Source of the DNA: Amphiduros pacificus
Taxonomy: Eukaryota; Annelida; Polychaeta; Phyllodocida; Hesionidae
Length of the DNA stretch: 64,000 bases
NCBI GenBank assembly: GCA_949316495.1
Contig: OX439005.1
Coordinates: 29,410,217 to 29,474,216 of the forward strand
Direction of reading: 5' to 3'
Made by a program: the position numbers and the translations under genes. Positions 31,601 to 42,070 of this stretch are shown piece by piece; position 1 is the first letter of the stretch; every line of letters starts with the position of its first letter. The notes below the pieces were generated by a model, which searched no databases, was not told the DNA's origin, and saw only the letters and a list, made by a program, of their open reading frames with translations.

Positions 31601-31988
31601 ATAGCTAGGATCCGTGCCCCAAACTCACAGCCAGCGAGTCAGCGAGCTATGGTTAACAGTACAGTACAGTACGATAGAGTAGAACAGGTTAGAGTATCTA
31701 TCTAATTGGTAGAGTATTGATCCCCCGTCCACGTCCCCCAACGACGGATACTCTCCATTAGTGGGTAACAGTACCTTATAGAATCCTAAGATATCGACCT
31801 TTAAAGTCAAGAAAATACTAAATGACTTCTGGGATAGGAAGAAAAAATGTAGATATTATAAAATCTGGTGGGAAGATTATCAAAAAAATGAAAGCACATA
31901 TGAACCTGAGAATAACATGCCTGCATGTGTAATTGAACATTATTAGGCAGGTAAATCAAAAATAACAAATCCTAATGTATCTTTCCAG
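31601..31988. other. upstream region of the LINE, no gene seen
   Basis: No frame. The ORF1 start is preceded by TATCTTTCCAG, which could be a splice acceptor or simply its leader. Confidence 0.4.
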
Positions 31989-33875
31989 ATGGCTACAAAA
32001 AATACCAAGCGTGTCGGAAAGAAGAGGAGAATCTCTTCGAAATCAACCCCACCCCCCACCCCCCTTAACTGGGCAGACCTCATGGAGGCAGAGGACGGTG
32101 GTGAGGCAGGTGATCCTCAAGTCACAGTTGTCGATCCGAGCGACCAGGGGGCACCAATGGTTGTCCAAGTGGAGACACCTGGTATGGTTGAGGAAACTGT
32201 ATCAACTCAACCTGAGAAAAAGACCAAGAGACAGCAGATACCTTCCCCTACAGCCGGGCCATCAAATGAAGGCAGAGATGAATTAGCCATGAGCATGGAC
32301 GAGTTAATGTCCATGCTCACCGAGAAGTCTATGAATTTTGCTAAGCTGAAAGAAGAAGATACATTGAAAGGGGCTGAAATAGACAAGCTAAGGGCGGAAT
32401 TGGTTGCCTGCAAAAAGGAGAAGACATCAGTAATAGCTGAAAGGGACGGTCTATCAAAAAAGGTCAATAACTTAAATATGCAAATTAAATATGAACAGGT
32501 CAGGTCGAAGAGGCATGAAAACAAGATTGAGGAGCTGAACTCCACCATTTCTATGAACCTAGAGCAGATAACTAAACTAGAGAAGAAAAATGCTGAACAT
32601 ATCAAGAAGATTGGAATAATGGCAGAAGGGAAGACGGCTACAGCACCAGCAAAACCCATGGTCACGCTGAAGAAGAGGGACAAAGTCCTTTTCCTAGCTG
32701 ACAGGATTCATCATGTCATGCTAGCACAAACTGACCAAGGATGGCCATTTGAGGTAATATTCTCTGATGGCAGCACTGGTATCAGTGAGCTTGAGAGGAT
32801 GATGAAGAAATCCTCACCCAGCAGGAATGACCTGGATGAATATAGTGCCATCATTATATGTCTGGGACTTGATGAAATGGAGATGGGAACAGCAGGAATT
32901 GAGATTTTGACCAGGCTGAAAACCAGCGTCTACAGACTGTGTAACTTGGTAAAATGTCCCATATACTGGTGCCAGTCTCCACCAGTATCGATCCAGTGTA
33001 ACAGGGATATGTTATCGTCTCACACGGTGTTTAACCATCACATGGCCAAGATGGTCGAAATATTCAAAACCAGCCAGCTCAGGATAGTTCTGACACCCAG
33101 TAAAGTGTCTGATCCACCCACATACGAGGTTGTGGCATCAGCAAGCGACCATTCTCTACGTAAGGATGCGGCAGCTGAATGGAGGAAGAATATCCTGAAT
33201 ATACTGAAGCCCTCTAAGGGGTTTGTTAACGACATTGAGAAATACTGGGAGGCCTCAGAAAATCCAATTGAACTCTCTTCTGATGAGGATGAGAAGGCGG
33301 AGAAAGGATACAACCCGGGAGAACTGGCCTTCATTGACAAAGATTTCAAAAATGAGATTGTCACCACCACAATCCCTGATGGGACTGCAGGAAAACTGAT
33401 TGGTACTGGTGGAAAAATGATCAGGCACCTTGAAAAAGTCTCTGACACGTCCATAGAGAAGCTAGAAACAGGTGATGACAAGGTGGAGAATATGATGATC
33501 GTGGGTACTCCACTAGGAATTGCGCGTGCCCTGGTGGAAATCAGGAAGGTAATCAGGAGCATTCCACCTGAAGAGAGACCTCAAAGAGACATCTGCATCT
33601 ACTTCTCACAGGGCAGGTGCAGGAATGGCAATAGATGTCAATACTCACATGATGTGCCTGCCCAATCAACATCATCGGCATCCTCATCATCTGCATCAAG
33701 AGACATCTGCATCTACTTCTCACAGGGCAGGTGCAGGAATGGCAATAGATGTCAATACTCACATGATGCGCCTGCCCATTCAACATCATCGGCATCCTCA
33801 TCATCCCGTCATAGGGACTCGAGGCGTAGTGCCCCTAGGAGTCCTGTGAAATTTGTGAGGGGAAGGAAACTTTGA
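31989..33875 (+). CDS. LINE ORF1 protein: coiled coil, esterase-like, KH and two CCCH fingers (628 aa)
   Basis: ATG at 31989, uninterrupted to 33875. A polar N-terminus is followed by a coiled coil at about 115-207 (heptad-like Leu/Ile with Lys/Glu). A domain at about 230-400 has the outline of SGNH esterases found in some CR1-type ORF1s (LFLADRIHHV, IICLGLDEMEMG, DHSLRKD). It seems to lack the usual Ser and the His position is doubtful, so it may be non-catalytic. A KH RNA-binding domain follows at about 457-520 with the loop IGTGG. Two CCCH fingers (C-x7-C-x5-C-x3-H) occupy about 535-553 and 573-591. The fingers and linkers are a 114-bp tandem duplication. The protein should bind the element RNA in a ribonucleoprotein particle. 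The domain combination is unusual, and no breaks are visible. Confidence 0.8.
   Translation: MATKNTKRVGKKRRISSKSTPPPTPLNWADLMEAEDGGEAGDPQVTVVDPSDQGAPMVVQVETPGMVEETVSTQPEKKTKRQQIPSPTAGPSNEGRDELAMSMDELMSMLTEKSMNFAKLKEEDTLKGAEIDKLRAELVACKKEKTSVIAERDGLSKKVNNLNMQIKYEQVRSKRHENKIEELNSTISMNLEQITKLEKKNAEHIKKIGIMAEGKTATAPAKPMVTLKKRDKVLFLADRIHHVMLAQTDQGWPFEVIFSDGSTGISELERMMKKSSPSRNDLDEYSAIIICLGLDEMEMGTAGIEILTRLKTSVYRLCNLVKCPIYWCQSPPVSIQCNRDMLSSHTVFNHHMAKMVEIFKTSQLRIVLTPSKVSDPPTYEVVASASDHSLRKDAAAEWRKNILNILKPSKGFVNDIEKYWEASENPIELSSDEDEKAEKGYNPGELAFIDKDFKNEIVTTTIPDGTAGKLIGTGGKMIRHLEKVSDTSIEKLETGDDKVENMMIVGTPLGIARALVEIRKVIRSIPPEERPQRDICIYFSQGRCRNGNRCQYSHDVPAQSTSSASSSSASRDICIYFSQGRCRNGNRCQYSHDAPAHSTSSASSSSRHRDSRRSAPRSPVKFVRGRKL
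33585..33812 (+). repeat. 114-bp tandem duplication of the CCCH finger in LINE ORF1
   Basis: Two units starting at about 33585 and 33699, nearly identical, 38 codons each, so the frame is kept. Each unit encodes one CCCH finger and a Ser/Ala linker. Near identity indicates a recent duplication. Confidence 0.9.
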
Positions 33876-33968
33876 CATTTATCGTGCAAAAGTAGGGGCA
33901 TATGTCCGATCTGTTATCATCTGGATAATACAAGGATAAAAAAATGTTTAACTAGTATTAGTGATCAT

Positions 33969-36900
33969 TTGTCACGAGTAACACAGAGCTATGTATATCT
34001 GAAGAATAAAGTCCAAGTGTTCTTGAGAGAAGTGTCTGGTTTTTATACATATATGCCTTGTAAATGTAGATCGGAAAATGAAAACTGGAAATTTAGAATC
34101 ACATATGCCAAAAAACAAAATGAAATGTATAGTATAGCTAAATTAGTCATCTCTCTATTATTAGAGCCAATAAAAAATGAATACTATATTGTCCCTACCA
34201 TAATCAATAAATATGGATGTACGGTATCCCTCTGCCCAAGACCAAATACATTTAAAAAGTCTGGGGTAAATAAAAACAACACAAATAGAAATAAAAATAT
34301 ATGTTATACAATTTTAAATACGAATGTATTGGACGAGGTTAAAGTGAACCATTATTACGATTTTACTATGTCAACAAATAGTAGTACTACGACTCGACAT
34401 TTCTACTACGATATACCTATAAATAGTGTACGAGGGGCTAAAAATAGCACACAAAGGTCGGGTGGCGGCACGTGTGGAAACTATCTTAATGAAACTGAAC
34501 TTAATGATCAACCCATTGAAGAAATAAATAGACTACGTCACGGCGAATCAAGCCATGACGTTTGTGCACGTGACCTTTTACGCCCCGCCCCCACCTTTAG
34601 AACCACGAGGCAGCCTTGCATCGAGACATCGATATCGGATGAAACCACTCACCTAATCTCTGCATATCACAACGGCTGCAGTGTAGACTACAACAAAATG
34701 GTTATTCAGTCGTCCAGGATGTGGAATTTAACAGAAATAATAGGTAAGCGATCCACAAAGTCTCGAATCGGCACGAACGTAGACACGCCCACCTTGTCTG
34801 TGAGTGGCTGCTCCGCGAAGGACAAAAATTATGGTATGGGGAAAACCCCATTCATGACCCCACCAAGGTCAAGGTCGAGTGGGATATGGATTCCCTCCAG
34901 AGCTGATCTTAATGAGAAAACCAACGATTTTAATAATATGATTATGCAAGGGCTGCCACAGTGCATGAATGAGACAGAAATAAAAAAGAAGTCTAATAAA
35001 AAAGATAAAAACTTAACTATTGCAGTATCTAATGCACAGAGTGTCCGTAATAAAACAGATCACGTAAATCAATATATTTTTGATAATGAAATTGATATCT
35101 TTTTTATAACTGAGACTTGGATAAATGATACAAATAAGAATATAATATTATCTGAATTAAAAACAAATGACTATGAAGTTGAGCACGTTCCTAGGCCTCT
35201 CAGATCCGGAGGGGGCTTGGCAGCAGTATATAAGAAGGAATTGGACATTAAGAAAATAACACATAACTTCAGCTTAAATACTTTTGAAATGATGGAAACC
35301 AGAATTAAAACCAATGTCAAAACCTGCACAGTTATTACTATATATAGAGCAGAACCATCTGGAAAAAATCGGTATACATATACAGAATTCTTTGATGAAT
35401 TTTCTGAAGTACTGTCTCACTACAGTACATATAATCATGAGGTTATATACATTGGGGACTATAATTTCCATTTAAATAAACCAAATATGCCTAACGTTAT
35501 TAAATTTAACGATGTTATGGATTCTTTTAACCTTATGAATCATATCAAAGAGCCAACACATATTCTAGGTAATACCTTGGATTTATTAATTACAGATGTA
35601 CATAGTGATATTATCAATTGGCATCTGGTTGATGAGAAATTATCGGATCATGATATAATAAAAATACAATTGAATATGCGAACCAAAACCAAGATTAAGA
35701 AAAAAATATCTTATAGAAATTTAAAAAAAATGATTATTCATAGCTTTATGATGGATATAGATAATAACTTTAGTAAAAATAAATCCTACTGTGAGGATGA
35801 TTTGGATGAACTTCTAAATAAATATAATAATCTAACTAAAGTCTTAGATAAACATGCTCCATTAGTTGAAAAAACCATCAATGTCAGGAAACCAGCTCCA
35901 TGGGTGTCGGAAGAGATTCGTTCTGAAAAGAGAAAAAGGAGAAAACTTGAGAGGAGACATAAAAAGACAGGTTTGTCATCCGACAAAATACAATTCCAAA
36001 TACAGCGATTTGTTTGTTTGTTTGTTTGGGGTTTTACATCACTTTCAACATTATTTCAGTCATTTTGTGATGAGACCTACTTGTAACAGATATAGTGCTG
36101 CCTCACTGAATTGTCATGTCGCAGGTCCTTGACATGACAACCCACCCGGTCACAGATTTACAAGGACAACGGGTTAACCCTTAAGGCAGGGGCCTCAGCT
36201 CATGTGGGAAATTGTATCATGAGTTCAATCCCGGCACGGCCGGGGTTCGAACCCACGACCTTTGGATCACCACAGAGGAACTGGTGCTAATAAGCTGGCG
36301 CTCTAACCAACTGCGCCACGGCCCCAAATACAGGGAAATAAATACAACAATATGATGAAGTCGGCAAAGAGTAGCTATTTTTCTGACAAGATTGATATGA
36401 ACAAAGATGATCCCAAAAAACTGTTTAAAATATTGAATAAACTACTCCATACAAAAGAAGAGACTCCTTTTCCAATGTGCAATGATAAAAAGGAATTAGC
36501 AACAGAATTTAATAACTTCTTTTTACAGAAAGTTATTGATCTGAGACATGGCATGGATGCTTGTGTGAATAACAATACAATAATCGAGGAGCCGAAATTT
36601 GAAACGAGACTAAATCATTTCACGCCTCTAAGTCCTGAAGAAGTGAGGACTCTGTTGAAGGAAGCAGCAAAGAAGTCATGTGAACTTGATCCTATACCGA
36701 CATGGCTTTTGAATGAATGTATGGAAAACTTATTGCCACTTATTACAGAAATCATAAATAAATCGATTACGCTTGGGATGATGCCTTATAGCTTAAAAGA
36801 AGCGATAATTCGGCCTCTGATTAAAAAACTTGGTCTGGAACTAATTAAAAATAACTACAGACCTGTATCTAATCTAGAGGGCGGTAGCCAGACAATTTGT

Positions 36901-38212
36901 GGGGCATCTCGTACGAAATGGTATTCGAAGCATGTTCCAGTCAGCATATAGGGAATTTCACAGCACAGAAACGGCTCTGCTGAAAGTTCAAAATGATATT
37001 CTAATGGATATTGATAATGGCAGGACTGTGATGCTCATATTGCTAGACCTGTCTGCAGCATTTGATACTATTGACCATGATATACTTCTAAACAGACTTG
37101 AAAAAAGGTGTGGTATTGGAGGTATTGCCCTAAGATGGTTCCGATCCTATCTATCAGATAGAAGACAATGCGTCACGGTAGATGGTGACAGATCTCAGAA
37201 CATGGATATTAAGTATGGGGTACCTCAGGGTTCAGTATTAGGTCATATATTATTTACAGCATACATGGAACCCCTGGCTGATGTAATAGGTAAATATGGT
37301 CTGAGTCATCATTTATATGCTGATGACACGCAAATCTACATTAGCCTTGATCCCATGTCACCCTCTGGTATGCAATCATCTATACAAGAAATAGAGAAAT
37401 GTATTGAAGAAATTAGGGTATTCTTGCTTTCAAATAAGATGAAGCTTAATGATGGAAAATCAGAAATGCTGATATGTGGAAAAAAATCTGATATTAAGAG
37501 GAGAATCATCCCAGAAAAGATCAGGGTGGGGTCTGTCCATATACCCAGGTCAAATAAGGTTAGAGACCTTGGGATCCTTATAGATCAGGAATTATCTATG
37601 AAGGACCAGATCAAGAAAATATGTAAAAATGGATATTATCATCTAAAAAATTTAGCAAGGATAAGGGGTTGCATAGACGAGAAGACCTCTAATACATTAG
37701 CACATGCATTTATCTCTTCATCTCTTGACTATGGAAATTCATTATTGGCTGGCTTGCCTAAATGTGAATAAGCCAAACTTCAAAACCTCCAGAATGCGGC
37801 TGCTAGGGTCGTAGGAAAATTGGGAAAAAGAGATCATATCACAGGGAAACTTATGGATCTGCACTGGTTGCCTGTTGAGGCAAGAATTGACTTTAAAATT
37901 GCGCTCCTCACATGGAAAATTCAAAATGACAGGGCTCCAGAATACCTTAAAAACCTGCTAAAAACCAAAACAAGTGAAAAAAACCTAAGATCTGCCCAAA
38001 AAAATGAATATATTGCGCCGAAAACCAATTTAAAAAGGTATGGAGATAGGGCTTTTGCGGCATACGCACCTAAACTTTGGAATGCCCTGCCCATTTCAGT
38101 GAAAAATTCAAAAACAATTGAAAGTTTTAAAAAACATCTTAAAACCCATTTGTTCAATGAACACTATCTACGCAAGCGCCATGAGCAGGCTCTGTCTGAT
38201 ATAGCGCTATAG
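33969..38212 (+). pseudogene. LINE ORF2 (APE endonuclease plus reverse transcriptase), disrupted
   Basis: The open frame from 33969 begins at TTG, so the true start is uncertain. About 340 residues of unrecognised polar sequence come first. The APE endonuclease follows (SNAQSVRNK near 355, ITETW, YIGDYNFHL, DLLITD, LSDHDII near 565). A SINE interrupts at 36006, and the frame resumes in register at 36334. RT motifs NNYRPVSNL, then after a frameshift and probable small deletion near 36880-36900 SAYREFHSTE, LLDLSAAFDTIDHD, GVPQGSVLG and HLYADDTQIY. A TAA stop at 37769 is followed by the normal C-terminal region in the same frame to 38212. The element is therefore non-autonomous but fairly recent. 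RT style places it in the CR1/L2/Jockey assemblage, by eye only. Confidence 0.85.
36006..36323 (-). mobile_element. tRNA-derived SINE (family A), full copy, inserted in the LINE
   Basis: The minus strand starts GGGCCGTGGCGCAGTTGG with A box, then B box GGTTCGAACCC, a body containing GTGAGGCAGCACTATATC and CTGAAATAATGTTGAAAGTG, and a tail (CAAA)n-like. It is flanked by the 10-bp direct repeat ccaaatacag (35996-36005 and 36324-36333). It sits in the LINE ORF2 on the opposite strand. It is the best copy of the family in the window and can serve as its reference. Confidence 0.93.
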
Positions 38213-38216
38213 AAAT

Positions 38217-38241
38217 TTATTATTATTATTATTATTATTAA
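38217..38241. repeat. (TTA)n microsatellite tail of the LINE
   Basis: Eight TTA units plus a base, directly after the final TATAGCGCTATAGAAA of the LINE 3' end, consistent with the short-repeat tails of CR1/L2-type elements. Confidence 0.8.
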
Positions 38242-38278
38242 AAACGTCATACTCGCATAACACAGAATTCACCATTCA

Positions 38279-38280
<2 letters not shown>

Positions 38281-38374
<94 letters not shown>
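38281..38374. repeat. (AT)n microsatellite, 47 units
   Basis: Pure AT dinucleotide run of 94 bp, 40 bp downstream of the LINE tail. Confidence 0.98.
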
Positions 38375-38377
<3 letters not shown>

Positions 38378-38743
38378 CTGGAAATTAAACAACTTTGCTT
38401 TTACTGAGGATGTTAATGGAGTTGAGGTGCAATTGTTAATTGTTTTTCTCAACACATAGAATATTATTGCTTTATAAAATTCTCTCTGTTCATTCAGTAT
38501 CTACTTTTGATCTCTCACTGTTAACCTAATTCCTTTATAGATGCTATTTAGAAACGCATGAATGTGACCAAAAAGGAGAGTGAAGAGATTTTTTTAAAAA
38601 GTTGCTCTATGAGGTATTGGCAATAGTAATTTGACCTAATTATTGACCAAATTGTGGAGGTTCCACTCGGTTTTGTATAAAGGAGACTAAATGTACATAG
38701 GTGGAATGCAGACATTACTTTATCACTTAGCTGCATACATGAA

Positions 38744-38900
38744 AGATAATTACAAGTGAGAGACAATTGCACAGGTGAGAGATTGCTACACAGGTGAGAG
38801 ATAGTTACAATAGTGAGAGAGAGCTGCCGAAGTGAGACAGCTGAAGTAATGATTGAAAGCTGCATAAGTGAGAGATAGCTGCAAGAGTGAGAGATTGCAT
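38744..38900. repeat. degenerate tandem repeat, period about 20 bp
   Basis: Repeated forms of gtgagagatagctgca (about eight), with variable spacing. It generates a Leu/Ser/Thr-rich minus-strand frame that I regard as spurious. Confidence 0.7.
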
Positions 38901-41785
38901 CCCTTCTCAGCCGAAGGCACTTGTAATAAAAATAGGATATTTTTTTTCTTTTTAGGCAAACTTCTGATCAAGAATAACATTGATTGCTTCATGGTCCTCC
39001 GATGAGAGAAAACAGACGTAAGTTTAGAGATGAATCACTGGTGCAAGGAACAAGCGTGGGCGATTACCGGTAACAAGTTGAATAGGGTAGAATCACAAGA
39101 AGAATTACAGATAATGTGTCAGTGGCAAAAATTATGATAGCGGCCGCCGAAGCCAAGCTGGAAGTTAACGTCATTTTCAGCATTATTTCAGTCACGCCGT
39201 GACAATGTAATTGCGATACAATAAACATATTGCATATTCTCAGACGATATCTCCCAAACATCCAACATAATATTTCTGCCACAGGACGTGACCCAGATGG
39301 TTTGAGCCCAGCAGTTCTTTTGTACAATCCAAAGGTCGTGAGTTCATTTCCTGGCCGTGTTTCTCACTTTGAGCCGCTGAGCCCCACTCATTAACGTGAA
39401 ACCCCGAACAATCAATCAAACGAAGATCATTCTCGCCTGTAAAGAAGATATAAAACAACATTTGATCTCACAGCTTAGTAAAATTAAGCTGGATTGTTAA
39501 GTAATGTCATGTTTATTATGATTTAATAGGGACTGAAAAGTGCCCTTTAGAATACTAAAAGAAATTACAATAATCTGTTTTAAAGTTATTTATTGGTTAT
39601 AACCCTACTGTAAACTTTCCAAATAATCGAATATATTGACAGTAAATCCTTAATTTTATTTGAAAGATTCAAAATGTTTCGTTTTGATTTTTTTTTAATA
39701 TTTGTCCATGCTTTGATCTAGTTCTATTTCCCATACCTTGTTAGGCTTCAACGCAAGAATAACGAGTCCACCAGTTCAGGATATATGTGCGTTTTGTAGT
39801 TAAATGTGTGTTTAGTTAAGTGTGTTATTTGTGTATTTTCCGTTTTTATTGAATACAGCTCTTAGAGCAATAAGATACATATGTTATAAGAAAGGCTGTG
39901 TTGTCACAGACTGTTACAATAAGCGAACAGAGATGACAAGGGCCAATGTGCAAATATTTGACGTCACTCAGCCCCGGTGGGAGGGGTGGATACTTTCATA
40001 ATTTTAACCCGCAGAGGCTGGATTGGAATTGAAAAACCCAGAACCTGATTTAGGTAAATATTCTATCTCCATTGGTACCCTGATTTAGGAGTGACTTAAT
40101 TTTGATATCCTGATTTAGGGATAATGCAAAGTTAAAATGATACCCTGACTTTGGTATGATGCAGTAAGAAAATGATTTTGGAGTACTATGAAAGTAACCC
40201 CCACGGTCAGCCAGCCCAGCGATTTCTGTGTACATGTCCCAAATTTGTAGCAGTGTTGAATTTCAGATGAGGGTGCAGATCCAGGGTTAAGGTGTTTTAA
40301 TTTGGTCACACATGTCTTGCCCTCCACCACAGGCAGCCAGAATGATATCACTACTTTTATATAGGTTAATATTTAGTATATAGGACAGAAACAGAGAGTG
40401 GTTGGGACTTTTTCTTGTGCATTTTGAAAGACAGTGGAATTACAAAATGACATGTGAGACACAACATTCAGCTCAATTGCAATTAGTGGTGGGTATTATA
40501 ACACAGAATTTTGGAGTGATATCTACTTCTGAGGAGCCTGCAGATCACGGACCTGGCTGTTAGTGTCACAACCAGACATAGAATTGAAATGTTTTTTTGC
40601 AAACGTAGAATATATGTATACAAATTCTTTAAAAAAAAAGACTTTCTTGTTAATAAAGCTATTCCCCACAAACTATACATACCTGCATTGTATCATCTAA
40701 CCATACCTTGTTAGGCTTCAACACAAGACTAACTAGTCCACCAGTCAAAGTTCAAAGATGAAGTATGGGAAATGTGTATGCCTTGGAGAAAAAGGTCCTC
40801 TGAAGTCCATGAATCTCAGGTCTCAAACCTCCATTAGACGAAGCATGCTTTTATGTTCAATATTGAAGACAGTAATTACACTTCTTGTGTGACAGAAGTT
40901 GTGATGTCAAAACAGGTTGGCTGTTATGGAAGGCCATTGTCGTATTTAGGTATGGCATAGTATAATTGATGTATATAACGAAGCAAGGCACAAGTATACA
41001 CCACACATATAAAGGAAAATAGAACAGAACCATCCCCTCTTTACTTGTCCCTGCCTATCATATCGCAAGTATGTATCGATTAAGAAAAGTAAAAACACAA
41101 TTTGAGTTATCATAAACTGTGGTTAACATTCAATGATCGAGCTATGCATCACAAACCACTTTATGTAAAACACCATATTATTCATTCGGGCACATAATGA
41201 ATAAAACATAACTTGTCAGACCCCTGAGAGATTCTTAGAGAAATGTCTACCTACTCTCCACACATACCTTGTGTATGCTCTAGAAATACAAAATCATTGA
41301 ACTTAGAATTTCGTATCCGAAGTCAAGAATTTCTTTGGAGGGACTTCATATATACATGGCGTTTTTTTCTAAACTCTGATTAGTGACAGATGATCTTAGA
41401 CTGTTAATCTGAGAGCGCAAAAAAGAACACATCACCCAAAACACATCACATGGTATGAAATGTTTATTTTGGTTTGATTTGAAAGGATATCTTCACAGCA
41501 GTCAATATATGATCATAATTGTAACTTATATAATATTGAAATATAACAGTGGCTGGTACAGTTATAAGGACCCACATCTTTTCCATCACTATAAAGGAAC
41601 TACTGCTGATATGTTTGTGCTCTGACCAACTGCTCCGCAGCCTGTAACCTAAATTCCACATATCTACATCACCATTTATAACAATTTGATATTTCATGTT
41701 TCGCAGCATGTCTGGCAATGAAATAAAACAAGAACAAATATGGTGCCATTATGATTACGATGCAGTAGCGCAGTATTTTGTAACT
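38901..41785. other. non-coding stretch with fragments
   Basis: No gene. A SINE-A-like tail fragment (cattatttcagtcac, about 39178-39194) and a tRNA-like B-box fragment (caaaggtcgtgagttcattt, about 39331) lie in a mixed arrangement. A degenerate repeat based on ccctgatttagg lies at about 40044-40160. A roughly 46-bp block beginning ataccttgttaggcttcaac occurs at 39733 and again at 40703 in the same orientation. Confidence 0.5.
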
Positions 41786-42070
41786 GTATTTGTTTATTTT
41801 TGTTTTATATTACTTTCAATGATGTTCGGAAACAATAAGATGTAAGTATATTCATAATGCTGCCTCAGTGAATTGGAATGTCGAGTAGACATGACACCTC
41901 GCCCAGTCACAGTTTTAAAAGGACAACGGATACGGGCCACACCTCATATGAGAAGGGGCAACATGAGTGCAATCGCGATATGACCGGGGATCGAACCCAC
42001 GGCCTTTGTATCATCACAAAGGAACTGGTGCTATTCAGCGTGTGCGTCAACGAACTGCGCCACGGCCCGT
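41786..42070 (-). mobile_element. SINE family A, diverged copy
   Basis: The minus strand carries the same head (GGGCCGTGGCGCAGTTCGTT) and body as 36006-36323 with many substitutions, including a B box changed to GGTTCGATCCC. It is older than the copy in the LINE. Target repeats are not clear. Confidence 0.85.

Larger units (their letters stand above)
31989..38241 (+). mobile_element. LINE (CR1/L2/Jockey-like, APE endonuclease) with intact ORF1 and broken ORF2
   Basis: ORF1 at 31989-33875 and ORF2 from about 33969 to 38212 lie on the plus strand and end in a (TTA)n tail at 38217-38241. ORF2 has an APE-type endonuclease, a reverse transcriptase and a C-terminal region ending YAPKLWNALP. ORF2 is interrupted by a SINE (36006-36323), a frameshift near 36890 and an in-frame stop at 37769. 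The 5' end of the element is not defined; the hairpin array and the block before 31.9 kb may belong to it. Confidence 0.85.

Noticed and set aside
32207-32683. 158-residue minus-strand frame
   Set aside because: It lies entirely antisense to the intact LINE ORF1 and has the composition of a shadow frame.
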